DNA from: Pseudeuparius sepicola
Lineage: Eukaryota > Arthropoda > Insecta > Coleoptera > Anthribidae
DNA: 64,000 nt
Direction: 5' to 3'
Assembly: GCA_963920635.1 (NCBI GenBank)
Contig: OY987299.1
Span: 129,515,373-129,579,372 of the forward strand
The notes under the pieces: generated by a model
Told to the model about the DNA's origin: nothing
Database searches by the model: none
Seen by the model: the letters and a program-made list of their open reading frames with translations, nothing else
Shown here: piece after piece, positions 44,407-55,270 of the stretch
Position numbering within the stretch: position 1 is the stretch's first letter
How the letters are laid out: every line of letters starts with the position of its first letter
Made by a program: the position numbers and the translations under genes

Positions 44407-45339
44407 TTATGTTTAGCCTTATCGAAAAACATAATAGGTATCGTTATCCTTTCTTAAAGAAAGATTATTATTAAATGAAGCTACTTCTATGAAAAATTAA
44501 TTTAAAATGAAATATTACGTTATTTTTGTTTACCTAGTAAGTTCTAAGTTAGATATTAGGTACTTTGAGTCGGCATATGTACCAATTTCGTAAATTTCAA
44601 GTCAATTTCATATACATCTAGTTTGTTTTAAATAAGAAAAAATCTAACATTGATTATAATTTAAATATTTTTATCCTTGGCTCTTGGCTACTAGATAATT
44701 GTTTATTATATTATTTCTGCAACTTTATATAAAAAGTGGTTCGACATTAATAGTTTCAGGTTTTTTTTATAGATGCATACCACACCTATAACATTATCAG
44801 TAAAATTTAAATAAAAAATTCACAACGTGATCCGACCCAATCGCAAATAAATTATTCTTTGCCGCTACTTCATAAAAATATGGCAACTAGATCCAAACCC
44901 GGCGAAAAATATACCTACATCGCCAGTCGGCAGCATTTAGGTCCCTTATAAGGAAACCGATTACAATTCTAGCTTATTATTAAACCGAGAAACTTAATTA
45001 CGTTTCCGGATTCGACGTGTTTTTGCGGAGAAACAGATCGAAAAAAGCCATCCCGGATTAACCAATAAGGTGACTGTTAGTCCAGGCCAATAATATCGGG
45101 CGGGCCTGAAAAAAGCGGGCCACGATTCAGACGAAAGACGTGCTCCCGTAATTGATATTTTGATTGGATTCCAGGCTATTGGATTCCTTGCCCAAAAGCA
45201 GACACCTCGCTTTGAATCGTGCCGACGCTCGTCGGTGCGACGATTTCGAAAAAACGGAAGCATGTAGCACCCACCCTCATCAATAAATATATCGAGGAGA
45301 AACTTTGGGCCCACAAAAAAATTACACAAGATACTTACC
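44407..45339. other. No gene; partly single-copy-looking sequence
   Basis: 44830-45330 is GC-balanced without element signatures. The 111-codon minus ORF (44994-45329) shows no domain. Confidence 0.35.
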
Positions 45340-45467
45340 TACAGTTCGTGCAATCTAAGCTATGACACGCGAAAACCTCAGTCTAAGCGCCAGCGATCCA
45401 CAAGCAGCTTATTGTGCGGCGCTTAGACTGAGGTTCTCGCGTGCTAGTTTAGAGTGCACAAACTGTA
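45340..45467. mobile_element. Hairpin MITE, 128 bp
   Basis: Arms of about 50 bp: ACAGTTCGTGCA, ACGCGA, CCTCAGTCTAAGCGCC are mirrored by GGCGCTTAGACTGAGG, TCGCGT, TGCACAAACTGT. ACCT occurs on both flanks and may be a 4-bp target duplication. It directly abuts the next element. Confidence 0.8.
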
Positions 45468-45468
45468 C

Positions 45469-46703
45469 CTATACAGGGTGTGTCACCACGAACTGCATCG
45501 ATCGATATCTCAAAAAGTAAACATAGAATTTTTTTGAAAATTTGGCAGCTGACCAATGCCAATGAGTACTATTCATCTAAAATATTTTCAAAATGGCGGC
45601 ACTTATACCGGAAGTCGATGACAACTTCGTTATTTTAATTGGAACACCCTATATTTTATTGCATTTTTGGATTCTACGGAAAATTCTTGGTACATTTCAT
45701 GTATCATGTCCTATACCTAAATTCAACCGTTTTTGAGATATTTGCCATTTTACAGAAAAAATGACAGATTCAGACCCGTACTTAATTGACAGTTTCTTCA
45801 AAATGGCTACATATTTCGTAACGCGCTCTTGGCGTTTTGTAGTCAAAGGCTTGGTGCAAAGAAAGTTTCCGATCTTGTACAGGGTGCTCACAAAAAATTA
45901 TTCAAATATTAATTCAAAAAATGCCATAAACTCAAAATTTTCAAATGGAAACCCCCATTTTTTTTGTAGCAGCCGTATTCAGCACAAAAAATTAGGACAA
46001 GTTTGTGTTTGGTTCCCTATACCTAAATGTTATCATTTTCGATTTATTTACAAAAACTAATTTTCCACTTCTTCATAAAAGAGGCGTTTTTTAAGTTTGA
46101 TAAATCTAGTTGGCCTCGGCTGATTAGACGGTATAAGGAACCAAACACGGTATAGGGAACCAAACACAAACTAATTTTTCGTGCTGAATACGGCTACAAC
46201 AAAAAAAATGGGGGTTTCCGTTTGAAAATTTTGAGTTTTTGGCATTTTTTTAATTAATATTTGAATAATTTTTTGTGAGCATCGGAAACTTTCTTTATGG
46301 TATTTCTCTGCACCAAGCCTTTGACTACAAAATACCAAGAGCGCGTTACGAAATATGTAGCCGTTATGAAGAAACTGTCAATTAAGTACGGATCTGCATC
46401 TGTCATTTTTTTCTCTAAAATGGCAAATATCTCAAAAACGGTTGAATTTAGGTAAAGGACATGATACATAAAATGTACCTAGAATTTTCCGTAGGATCCA
46501 AAAATGCAATAAAATATAGGGTATTCAATTTAAAATAACGAAGTTGTGATCGACTTCCGGTATAACCGGAAATGCCACCATTTTAAAAATATTTTAGATG
46601 AATAGTACTCATCGACATTGGTCAGCTGCCAAATTTTCAAAAAAATTCTGTTTACTTTTTGAGATATCGATCGATGCAGTTCGTGGTGAGACACCCTGTA
46701 TAG
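45469..46703. mobile_element. Palindromic element with a second element nested inside
   Basis: TATACAGGGTGTGTCACCACG and CGTGGTGAGACACCCTGTATA are the outer ends. The inner element starts TACAGGGTGCTCACAAAAAA at about 45883 and is mirrored to TTTTTTGTGAGC at about 46283, where its own right terminus (CACCCTGTA) is missing. The outer arms pick up again with TCGGAAACTTTCTTT. ORFs inside are mirror artefacts (for example LIDSFF in both 45761-46060 and 46254-46469). Confidence 0.85.
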
Positions 46704-47395
46704 ATGGTGGATTTTTTTATATGTTGTATAAAATTTATATTTATCAACCGACTTCAATCGAGTTTTTTTTTAACGAAAGGTCATCAAAAACTGTACTTTA
46801 TGGCAGAATGGCACATTTTATTTTAAAAAGCAAGGCCTATACTATGATATATTTTTTGGATCAAAATTGAACAAAATCATATTAGGCATATTTCTAAAAA
46901 AATTCTGACTACGCCACTGGATTGGGCATCCCTTAAGACAGGTTTGTACCAAATTTTGTTAATTTCAAAATAAATCATAATTTGGAGGACACTGTATATT
47001 TCTGTACAGTACTTACCTCACAAAAAGTTTTGTTATCTCTAAAATTCGTCAAAACATAACCGAAAACCGTCGTCTCAAAAAGTTACTTAAAAAAATCGAA
47101 AATAAAATTTCAATTTCAAAACCCTGCATCTCGAAAACCAAAGTTTTGAAAATGTTCTTTCTGGCACACTGTAATTGTGCAAAATATGTTTAGTAGGTTG
47201 TTTTGCCTAATTTTACGGTTAGGCGCTGCGACGGAGGGTGTGCAGAATATACGGCGGCGCGTTCTCAAATCTGCTGCACAGGTTTTAATTTCGAGAAGAC
47301 AAGATGAAACAAATAACAATTTGTAGATGTTTGATGTTCACTGCCATTTTCAGATTAGGCCAGGAGTATAATATAATTTTTGGTATTATTAATTT
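46704..47395. repeat. Fragments of transposon ends
   Basis: GACTACGCCACTG at about 46906-46918 reads outward as CAGTGGCGTAGTC, a hAT-type terminus. ACACTGTATATTTC at about 46990 and GGCACACTGTAATT at about 47162 are CAGGGTG-class ends without partners. No ORF of interest. Confidence 0.4.
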
Positions 47396-47483
47396 TGATA
47401 TTACAAATCTCGTTTATCTCGACAGCTCTGGGGGGCAATTGACCCCTTTGCCCCCCCCCCCCCCCCGAATACGCCACTGAAAT
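47396..47483. repeat. Truncated transposon end with long C tract
   Basis: A C tract of about 17 bases is followed by GAATACGCCACTG, outward CAGTGGCGTATTC, a terminus of the hAT type, with GACAGCTCTGGGGGGCAATT inside. No partner end is present. Confidence 0.5.
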
Positions 47484-47778
47484 ACGCCCAAAATAAGTCA
47501 AAGTTCTATCGGCATTATAAAATACGTGAGACGGAAATCGCTGTGTGAAGGAACCAAGTTTTGACACAATATTTCGATATCTGACGCGGTGATAATAATA
47601 ACAACAATTGGAACTGAAAAAAAATCATCCTAGTCGCACGTTTTAACCCCAAATATATTCCTTTCCGGGGTTCTTTATTCAAAGCACCCAACACACAGAT
47701 GTATAACTACTCTGTATGTTGCCATGCCATTAGTTTAGGATAAGCGAATCTCGCGTCGCTATCTTTCGTTGCGCTATA

Positions 47779-48396
47779 CACGGGCGTAGCCAAGGGGGGG
47801 GGGGGGTTTCGGGTGTTCAAATCTCCCCCGAAATAAGCAAAATATTACCTAAAAATACGAGGAGTGAAGAGTTAAATTATTATTACGTTTGAATATATGT
47901 AGTAATAGTAGCGCCTAGCGCCATCTTTTGACGAGAGGCAGACGCAGTTGCAGCCGAACTTGCCTACCCCGAAATCTAGTTTGGAATGCCTAGATATGTG
48001 CGATAAAAACCTTTATCCTAATATTTACACATTACTACAAATCTTGGCTACCATTCCTGTATATCCACTGCTAACTGAAAAACTATTTACGAAACACTAC
48101 AAGTAAAAACAGACTTAATGGTTTGGCTCTAATGAACATTCACTATGGAACAGAAATTCATGCAGATGAAGTAGTGGATATATTAAAGCCGAAGATTTCT
48201 TCTTTAATGGTTTTAGATTTAGCGCAGAGGAACGAAATTAATTTATCCATTTCATTTAAAGTTAACAACTTTATAAATATGTCGTAGTTTTTCGGATGAA
48301 TATATAGATATTAAATTTCATGTAAGTATATTTTTGTTGTTTTATTTACTTCTCAAACTAACCCCCCCCCAAAACTAAATCCTGGCTACGCCCGTG
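47779..48396 (+). mobile_element. hAT-type element, copy 3 (further deleted)
   Basis: CACGGGCGTAGCC to GGCTACGCCCGTG with a perfect 8-bp duplication GCGCTATA (47771-47778 and 48397-48404). It lacks the promoter, leader and N-terminal part present in copies 1 and 2: sequence jumps from GCAGTTGCAGCCGAACT to TGCCTACCCCGAAATC near 47960. Remnants of the dimerisation domain (48030-48230) carry extra deletions, including loss of the ATPERSFSS stretch. Confidence 0.9.
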
Positions 48397-48404
48397 GCGC
48401 TATA

Positions 48405-48713
48405 CCAATAACTTCGAGGAAATAAATATCGTCTTGCCAACGATTTCACTTTACCCTAACGAACTTCTTTACGATTCGCGCGCCAGGCGTACGTACGCTC
48501 TTTGTCGTAAAGTTTATTGAATAAGTGATGCTCGGGGACAACAGGGGGCACTTGCGGGCCCGCAATATTTCCTTATCTGCATTCCGCGCGCACATCTACA
48601 ACCTAAAATATGGCGATGGTGCTCCAAAGGCCACAAGAAAGTCATCTATGTGGATGATCGATGGGCGACTCGTATGCCGTATACCAAAGTTTTTTTTTAG
48701 TATTGCAAATAGG
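48405..48713. other. No gene; GC-balanced flank
   Basis: The 86-codon frame at 48525-48785 begins here but runs into the next element and has no recognisable domain. Confidence 0.3.
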
Positions 48714-49765
48714 TACAGCGTGTCCCAAATAGTTTGTCCTACCCCCTGTATCTCAGGAACCATGAGAGATACGAAAAAAACTTGAATACAAAAGTTGTAA
48801 GATTGGCAGTGGGCGTAACCACTCTTTCATTTTCACATATACAGGGCGATTCGTATTTGCGGGACAAAAATAAAATATTTAGATTTTGACAATTGCATTA
48901 ATCATTTCGAAAATTTCCATTCTCCATGAAATTTGCTACAAAACCGTTTTTTTTTTTGTTTTGTATCTTGGATATGGCCAAGATATCGAATTTTTCTTGG
49001 AATTTAGGGACTTCGTGGAGGTTATGGAAACTGAATGCTGTATCTTTATTTTAATAGATATCAATAGATATATTTCAGCCGAAGTATGACAGCACAACCG
49101 TGTGTGGTGTGGTATGTCGAAATTGGTTTTTGCATATACAGTGTGTTCATAACAGGCTCTCAAAATTAGATAATTTCAAACAGCAATAACTTTTTTTTTT
49201 CAAATGGAATGACCCATATTTCTATAGTTTGTTGGATGCCGACGTCCAAGCCCCATATTTTATGTAGATAACATTCTATACCAAAAACTACCCGTTTTCG
49301 AGATATTTAGTATTTAAGGAAATTCCTTTGCATTTTTCATTCAGGTGAGAAGGTTTTATCAAGCAAGCCATAACTATTTTTCCAGACAGTGGCAGAAATA
49401 ATTGCCATTTTATATAATACGGGAAATAAAATTCCTATACCCGTATACAGTATGTCCACGGATAGACATCCCAAGAGGACAAATGGACCACAAATTTAAT
49501 TTTTCGACAAAAAGTCATTCTTGATAAAAGTTTCTGCTTCTCGAAAAAAATATGTTTCACCAAGAGAAATTTCGATTTTTTTATACAGGGTGTCCAAAAA
49601 ATACAAAAACGATGAAATGCGATCAAAAATAAACTGCCTTTATTTTTAAAAATATCAAAAACTTTTACTCAGAAAAGTTGTTTAGAATTAAAAGATGTGT
49701 CCGATTGTCACTTTTCAAACAAATCAGATCCAGAGGGTAGGACAAACTATTTGGGACACGCTGTA
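48714..49765. mobile_element. Palindromic element with several inner termini
   Basis: TACAGCGTGTCCCAAATAG with GTCCTACCC is mirrored by GGGTAGGACAAACTATTTGG and GACACGCTGTA. Inner termini at about 48838 (ATACAGGGCGATTC), 49137 (ACAGTGTGTTCAT), 49444 (ACAGTATGTCCAC) and 49584 (TACAGGGTGTCC) indicate repeated insertion into the same element. Confidence 0.75.
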
Positions 49766-49902
49766 CATCTGGGCGCGTTTATAAGGGACCTGTCTCCGTA
49801 AAATCGAACCGACATGCGACATGGTCCCGGTTCGTAGAGTCGGCAGAGTTTTGTTTAGGTTACAAGGAATAAATAAACAGATTATGCTTAGGTGATGATA
49901 TA

Positions 49903-50105
49903 TGTACAGGGTTTTTCCGTATATTTTTCAACCCACCCTAGAACCTCCATTTTTGATCCTAGAATTAAACTTTTTATATGAAAGTTATAGGATTTTTTAC
50001 GAGCCATTTGAATCTGTTAACAGATGAAACAAACGAACTTCGGAAAATTGAGAAGAATATATAAACTTTTGTTTTTTAAATGTAACACCCTGTATATTTT
50101 TGGAT
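49903..50105. repeat. Terminal pieces flanking the mariner-like relic
   Basis: GTACAGGGTTTTTCCG at 49903 and ACACCCTGTATA at 50088 face each other. The following ATTCCAACGATATATATATG matches the arm at about 27914 and 28556, linking this locus to the inner element at 27.8-28.7 kb. Confidence 0.5.
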
Positions 50106-50324
50106 TTTTGAAATCTACTGGTTCTTCTGATTCCAACGATATATATATGTTACATATTTGCTCCACCCGCCTGCTCAGTATTTCACGTTGCATAATTTGA
50201 CTATATAGTGTAAGGATCAAGAGACCCATGGAAAAACAAATTTGTATTTATTCATAGATATTTTAATAACTTTATTAGAACTTTACTAACAACAAGAAAA
50301 ATAAAATAATAAAGGGTTATATCT

Positions 50325-51105
50325 CGACGTATCCACCATTAACTTCGTAACATCTTGTGATATTGTTTTTCCATTTATTTAAGGAATTGAGAGTCTTCCG
50401 TATTTAGTTAAAAAATCTCTACTTCTAATTTATTTCGAAGGGTATTGATATTTTCCGGTCTGTCATAATATATTTTGTTTTTTAAATATCCCCACAGAAA
50501 TATATCCAAGGAAGGCAGGTCCGGGCTGTTTGCCGGCCATCTAATTGAACCATGTTTTCCTATCCATGAATCATATTTGTCATTCAAATAATTTGTTACC
50601 GACCTGATGTTATGTGGGGGTGCCCTATCTTGTTGCCAAATTAATTGTTGGCGGTTCGGAAGATGTTGCAGTAAGACTTCAATTTCGTTCTCAAGGTAAT
50701 TTTTGTATCTTTCTCCGGTTATCCTGCCTTTTCTAATATCCCACACCAAACGTTCAGTGATTGTCGCCCTTGGATTTTAATAGCTTGGTACTTATGTGGA
50801 TTTTCTGTGTTCCAGTGTCTTTTATTTTGCCTGTTACACATTCCGGCTGTTGTGAACGTAGCTTCGTCCGTAAAAATTGTTTTATTTAGTAAATCGGTAA
50901 TATAGTTTAGTTTCCAATGAAGAGAATTTGGTTCCTCCAACTTTCGTGTGGGCAGCTTTAGAGTTTGAACATCCACAAGCGGTTATAGTTACGGAGATTG
51001 TCTGTAGTGAGTTATCTTTGTCGTTAATGGATTGCTACAAACTCGTAGAAGTGACATTAAAAATATCCGCACTTTTTCGTATAAGCTGTTTCTTCTTTTA
51101 CGCCT
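50325..51105 (-). pseudogene. Mariner-like (Tc1/mariner superfamily) transposase, broken
   Basis: Minus strand. The N-terminal part before about 50976 is decayed. Then FTDEATFTTAGMCNRQNKRH (first catalytic Asp), QAIKIQGRQSLNVWCGILE, a frameshift near 50735, ERYKNYLENEIEVLLQHLP, LIWQQDRAPPHN (second Asp), WIGKHGSIRWPANSPDLPSL, DIFLWGYLKNKIYYDRPEN (third acidic residue region), and a worn C-terminus to about 50325 (YEVNGGYVEI). This is the fullest relic of the transposase whose fragments lie in the palindromic elements. The normal D in QQDGAPPH is kept, but the Gly is replaced by Arg. Inactive because of frameshifts. Confidence 0.85.
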
Positions 51106-51111
51106 TAATAT

Positions 51112-51770
51112 AATTATGGGGCGTTAACATTATGAAAAATGTGTGGATTTTACTGAATATTTACACCAAACTAGTTGACATATTTAAGTAATACTTGATA
51201 CATAATATAACGAAAGATATATACTTTGTTGGCAAAATACCTACAAATCACCTTATAAACAACCGGTGGAGGAGAATTGGGTAATTTTTACAATTTTGTT
51301 ATCAGAAAAAACAAGCGAATCGCCTTGTATTAATTATAATAAAATATGTTGGATTTTTATGTAGATTTTAGTTGTTGTATACAAAAATGTCAAATTTTTC
51401 AAATGCGCTATCGTTTCATAGCAAATAAAGAAACATGTTTTTCAATTTGTTTAATCTAAACATCCCAAAAATGTCCCTCTAATAAAGAAAACAGAAAGAT
51501 AACAGTTCCCTATCGTTTTAAAATAATACTTAAATATGGCATATTTTCTGACAATCTGACATTTTTGGGACGTTTAATTCTATTCGATTTTCAAATATTT
51601 TAAATAATGTTTCCAAGGAACTGTATTCAAAAACGTCAAACATTATGGGGCTTTTGTTTCCACGGCACTCTAAGCAAAAATGATTAATTTGATATTACGG
51701 CAAAAAAAAAATAAAGCACAATGTTCTCGACAATGTGTGACATATCAATTTAACTAGAAAAAATCATCTT
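51112..51770. other. No gene seen
   Basis: AT-rich. ORF 50928-51113 plus is antisense of the transposase relic. Confidence 0.4.
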
Positions 51771-52117
51771 TTCAAAAATTCAAAAGTCCAATATGGTGCC
51801 CATAAGAAAAATAAAAGTTGATCATCATATCTTTCTCCAGGGAGGCGACAAAAAAAGCGAGGTCATATTTAGATTCCTTGTAAAAAAGTGCCTTAATAAT
51901 GTTTAACAGCACCCTTCGTTTTCGTTTAAAAAAATAAAAACGAAAACGACAATTTTCAGTTTTCTCATTATTTTCAAAACGAGAAGGGTTAGCCAAAATT
52001 TTTTTTACCATATTACTCGGCATGAAATTCCGCAACTTTGCCTCAATTTAACCGACCTCGTATCTTAAGATAACCAACATCCCTATGCATAGACTGGAAA
52101 TACGGTCACCCTGTATA
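51771..52117. repeat. Half-element ending CACCCTGTATA
   Basis: Resembles one arm of 8371-9515 (AACTTTGCCTCAATTTAACCG; GTATCTTAAGATAACC). It ends GGTCACCCTGTATA at about 52104-52117, the TATA being shared with the next element. Confidence 0.6.
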
Positions 52118-52816
52118 CAGTGTGGATAGAAATTGTGGAATATTGCTTATATTTCTTAAAATATTTCTCATATCAAAAACAAGTTAGCCATGCCAAAATC
52201 AGAACAATGCGAAACTGTCACTAGCTGTGTAACTGTGAACATTGTTACACTAAACGTACTTTTTTACTCAATTTTCTGTGTACTTAAGTACTTAGTATGT
52301 TAACCTGTATTCTTTCCGTTTCACTTAATTCAAGCGCCAATATAACTTACTAAGTACTTTAAGTAGGTACACAGAAAATTGAGTAAAAAAAATACGTTTA
52401 CTGTAACGATGTACACAATTACAAGCAACTGACAGCTATAGTGACAGTTTCCCATTGTTCTGATTTTGGCATGGCTAACATGATGTTATTAATTATTTTG
52501 ATAAACATTGTCAATAGCATAATAGAAAACTTATTTTTTTTTGTATTTTTTCTTTATGCGACCCCATTAAAATTGTATTGTATCGTATTCAGAAAGTTCC
52601 AATGTATCAATTTTCACCAAAAACGTATATGGTGCCATTTAAAAAAATTAAATCGGTTACCATGGCAACCACATTTTTTGTGCTACGAAAGATTGCTTGA
52701 TATCACTAAACGGGAAATAATTTCCCCTAACACTTTTATTAAAACAAGTTTTTCATATGAGGAATATTTTAGGAAATATATAAGCAATATTCCACAATTT
52801 CTATCCACACTGTATA
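52114..52816. mobile_element. Palindromic element with a perfect RFX X-box
   Basis: TATACAGTGTGGATAGAAATTG and CAATTTCTATCCACACTGTATA are the ends (703 bp). Inner landmark: AAGTACTTAGTATG / TACTAAGTACTTAAG. The 182-codon ORF at 52441-52989 runs across the arm into the flank and is spurious. Confidence 0.85.
52656..52669. promoter_or_regulatory. RFX X-box site in palindromic element
   Basis: GTTACCATGGCAAC is a full match to the palindromic X-box consensus GTTRCCATGGYAAC. The related element at 25.6 kb has the equivalent site. Confidence 0.4.
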
Positions 52817-53544
52817 GTAAGTGTTTCTGGTGCCAACTGTCCGTTCAGTTTTTTGAGGGTGGCATTGCGAAAACCTCGCCGGACATAAAGCTCAACCAAT
52901 ACCGTTTGAAATTTAATTGGAGTGTGTGTAACGCAGGAACGGCCCTCATAAATGCCCATACCGATCCAATAAATTCGGTTTCTTCATAACAATAATAATT
53001 ATTGTCCGCAAGCCTGTAGCATAAACTGTTTATACGTGTTGGTGTGGGGCGGCCGTGTGCAACCCAATTTGTTTTGCATTCGTCGAAATAAATAATAAAA
53101 CCACCGCAACGACAATAAATTACTGGAGTAATGGCCTGGGCGAAGGGGCTTTCCGGTTTTTATCGACATGCCAAAAGCAAGGACATGTTTTTGCAATTTT
53201 TTTTATTTGTATATCCTATCACAAATTGGAATGGTATTGTAGATGCTAAAAAGTAACGAAAAAATGCCATTGACTGAAGTAAATCGCACCCAACAGTGAC
53301 TTGGTTCTCATGAACAAGCCAAGAATTCTCAGCAGTTACTATACTGATCTGGAAGTTCTAAAGGTGTCGTCTGGCGAACAATGTGTAATAATATATCAAT
53401 AATGAGAAATCAAGTAAGTAGAAAAGGCACAAACGAATAGCAAATGCGGTGTGATTATAATAAAATATTAATATTAAAATTAGGTATTGAAGTAGTGTGA
53501 GGTGGTGGGGTGAAGCATGGGCAAATTGAATAGTACAGATAGCG
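52817..53544. other. No gene seen
   Basis: Mixed composition, no terminus. Short ORFs at 52999-53249 lie on both strands without motifs. Confidence 0.35.
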
Positions 53545-54258
53545 GGATTGTGGTAATCATCACACTATTTTGCACCTTTTTCAACACCGAAACTTCGCGA
53601 AAGGCCGCGGAAAAAACGAAATTTTGAAAGAATTTGCCGTGTATACGTACGCTATTTTAGCCCCTGCCCGACATTCGGTGCGCGCCGACGTACCTACTTA
53701 CTCTCTCTACTCTACTTACGCCTATGGAGGCGGTTTCACACAGCACTCGACTACGATCGCAGTGACTGTTTGGTAGGCGTGGTTCCGCTGGAAAACGAAT
53801 ATCGATGTGATCGGAGTACACTGTTATCGCAGAACTAGAAATATTTCTAATTTTCGGATGAAAAAATTTATCATCTTATCGAATTATATCCATACAATGG
53901 GATTTAAAGTCACCTCAAAATATTTTTCGTATGGGAGACGTGTACAATTTTGGAAATCTCCGTCTAACTGTTAATATAATTCAGTCAAAACGTGGTCTGC
54001 TTAATAAAGGCGTCTTCACCCAATACCTTTTCTTCTTATATTTACGTCTAAATATTTAACATTAACTTTTTTTAATCAAAAGGACTTGGTAGCATACACT
54101 TTTCTTTTATTCGGCGCCATTTTGTAACTACTACTGTCGACACACTTTTGCAAATATTGTGAAACACCACATAACAGTTCTGCTATAGCATTATAAGCCT
54201 CCCCCACCAAACAGTTGAACTGTGACTGCAGTTGACTGCTATGTGAAACCCCCGCTTA
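53545..54258. repeat. Dispersed repeat, inverse of 948-1450, with own inverted ends
   Basis: 53545-54082 matches 948-1450 reverse complemented. In addition GGCGGTTTCACACAGCACTC (53727) is mirrored by ATAGCAGTCAACTGC... and GTGAAACCCCCGC at about 54195-54255, suggesting an element of about 530 bp. No protein recognised. Confidence 0.65.
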
Positions 54259-54309
54259 AAGCGTTATGAATCTCACTTGCAATGCATTTATCCTTGTATG
54301 GATGGTCAA

Positions 54310-55013
54310 TTCGAAATTGGAGTTCCATTTCGCAGGGTGTCAAAGTTGAGCAAAATAGGAATTTTAAAGGCATCTGCCAAGTCAAGTGTGCCATGGAATC
54401 CCCTCAAAACAGTTGAATGGTCAACAGGACCACTATGTTGGTGTGCAAAGGGCCAATACAAAATATACAGAGTGTTCTTATCTGTGCCATCTCAAATTAG
54501 TGCAATTTTTGCAACTTTATACCGGTCAAAAATCGAGTATATCAAAACCGCTCCACACTCTATAAACGAACTAGATTTAAAAAATACAAAAGCCTGCCAG
54601 TCAGTAAGTCCATATCAGTTAAGGTAGTTCGTGTGCCACAACAGGAAACGCACAGAAAATGTATCATCTTATACAGTGACTGTGTTGAGTAAGGTCCAAT
54701 AATTTAAATTGTTTTTATTTGTTAGTTGGAATTTTGTAAAGAAATACATTACTTTTGTGTTTATCGATATTTTTTCAATGATTCCACAGCACTCATGACC
54801 CGTATAAAGTTTAATAAAATTCAGAATTTTGAGATCGCTCAGAGAAAAACCCTGTATATTTTTGTAGTAAATCTTTTCACACCAACGCTTTGAGTGGTCC
54901 TGTTGACCATTCAACTGTTTTGAAAGGATTCCATGGCACATTTGACTCGACAGATGTCTTTAAAATTCCTATTTTGCTCAAATATGAGACCCTACAGGAT
55001 GCAACTTCCTGTA
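54310..55013. mobile_element. Palindromic element, left end worn
   Basis: GAGCAAAATAGGAATTTTAAA and ATGGAATCCCCTCAAAACAG are mirrored by CTGTTTTGAAAGGATTCCAT and TTTAAAATTCCTATTTTGCTC. The right terminus is TTCCTGTATA and the left one is diverged. The ORFs at 54277-54627 and 54669-54941 are the two arms read in mirror image. Confidence 0.8.
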
Positions 55014-55270
55014 TATTTTTTACTCAAATTTTGTGTTCTGATTAACGCGGTGGGGTCAGATTTTAAATAAAAAAATCGCTAAATGGTTTTCGTAAAAATC
55101 GGAGGTATAAAAAAATCGCAGCCGGCTCTGGATTTGCATTTTGAAAATGGTAGGAAGGTAAAAAGAAGCGGTTTTTGAAGGCCTTTCAAACAAAAAAAAA
55201 GTTTAGGCGATTATCTCCAAAAATGAAGATTTTACCGATTTGTACAATTTTAAAGTTGGACACCCTGTAG
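55014..55270. repeat. Half-element ending GGACACCCTGTA
   Basis: Adjoins the previous element and matches 480-650 reverse complemented. The right terminus is at about 55259-55270. Confidence 0.65.

Noticed and set aside
45761..46469. Two ORFs with the common phrase DPYLIDSFF
   Set aside because: They are the two mirror arms of one palindromic element, not two genes.
46704..47483. Full hAT element between the two CAGTGGCGTA-type ends
   Set aside because: Both termini face the same way (ends reading ACGCCACTG on the plus strand), so they do not form a pair.
52441..52989. 182-codon ORF
   Set aside because: It runs from one arm of a palindromic element across the terminus into flanking DNA; no domain.
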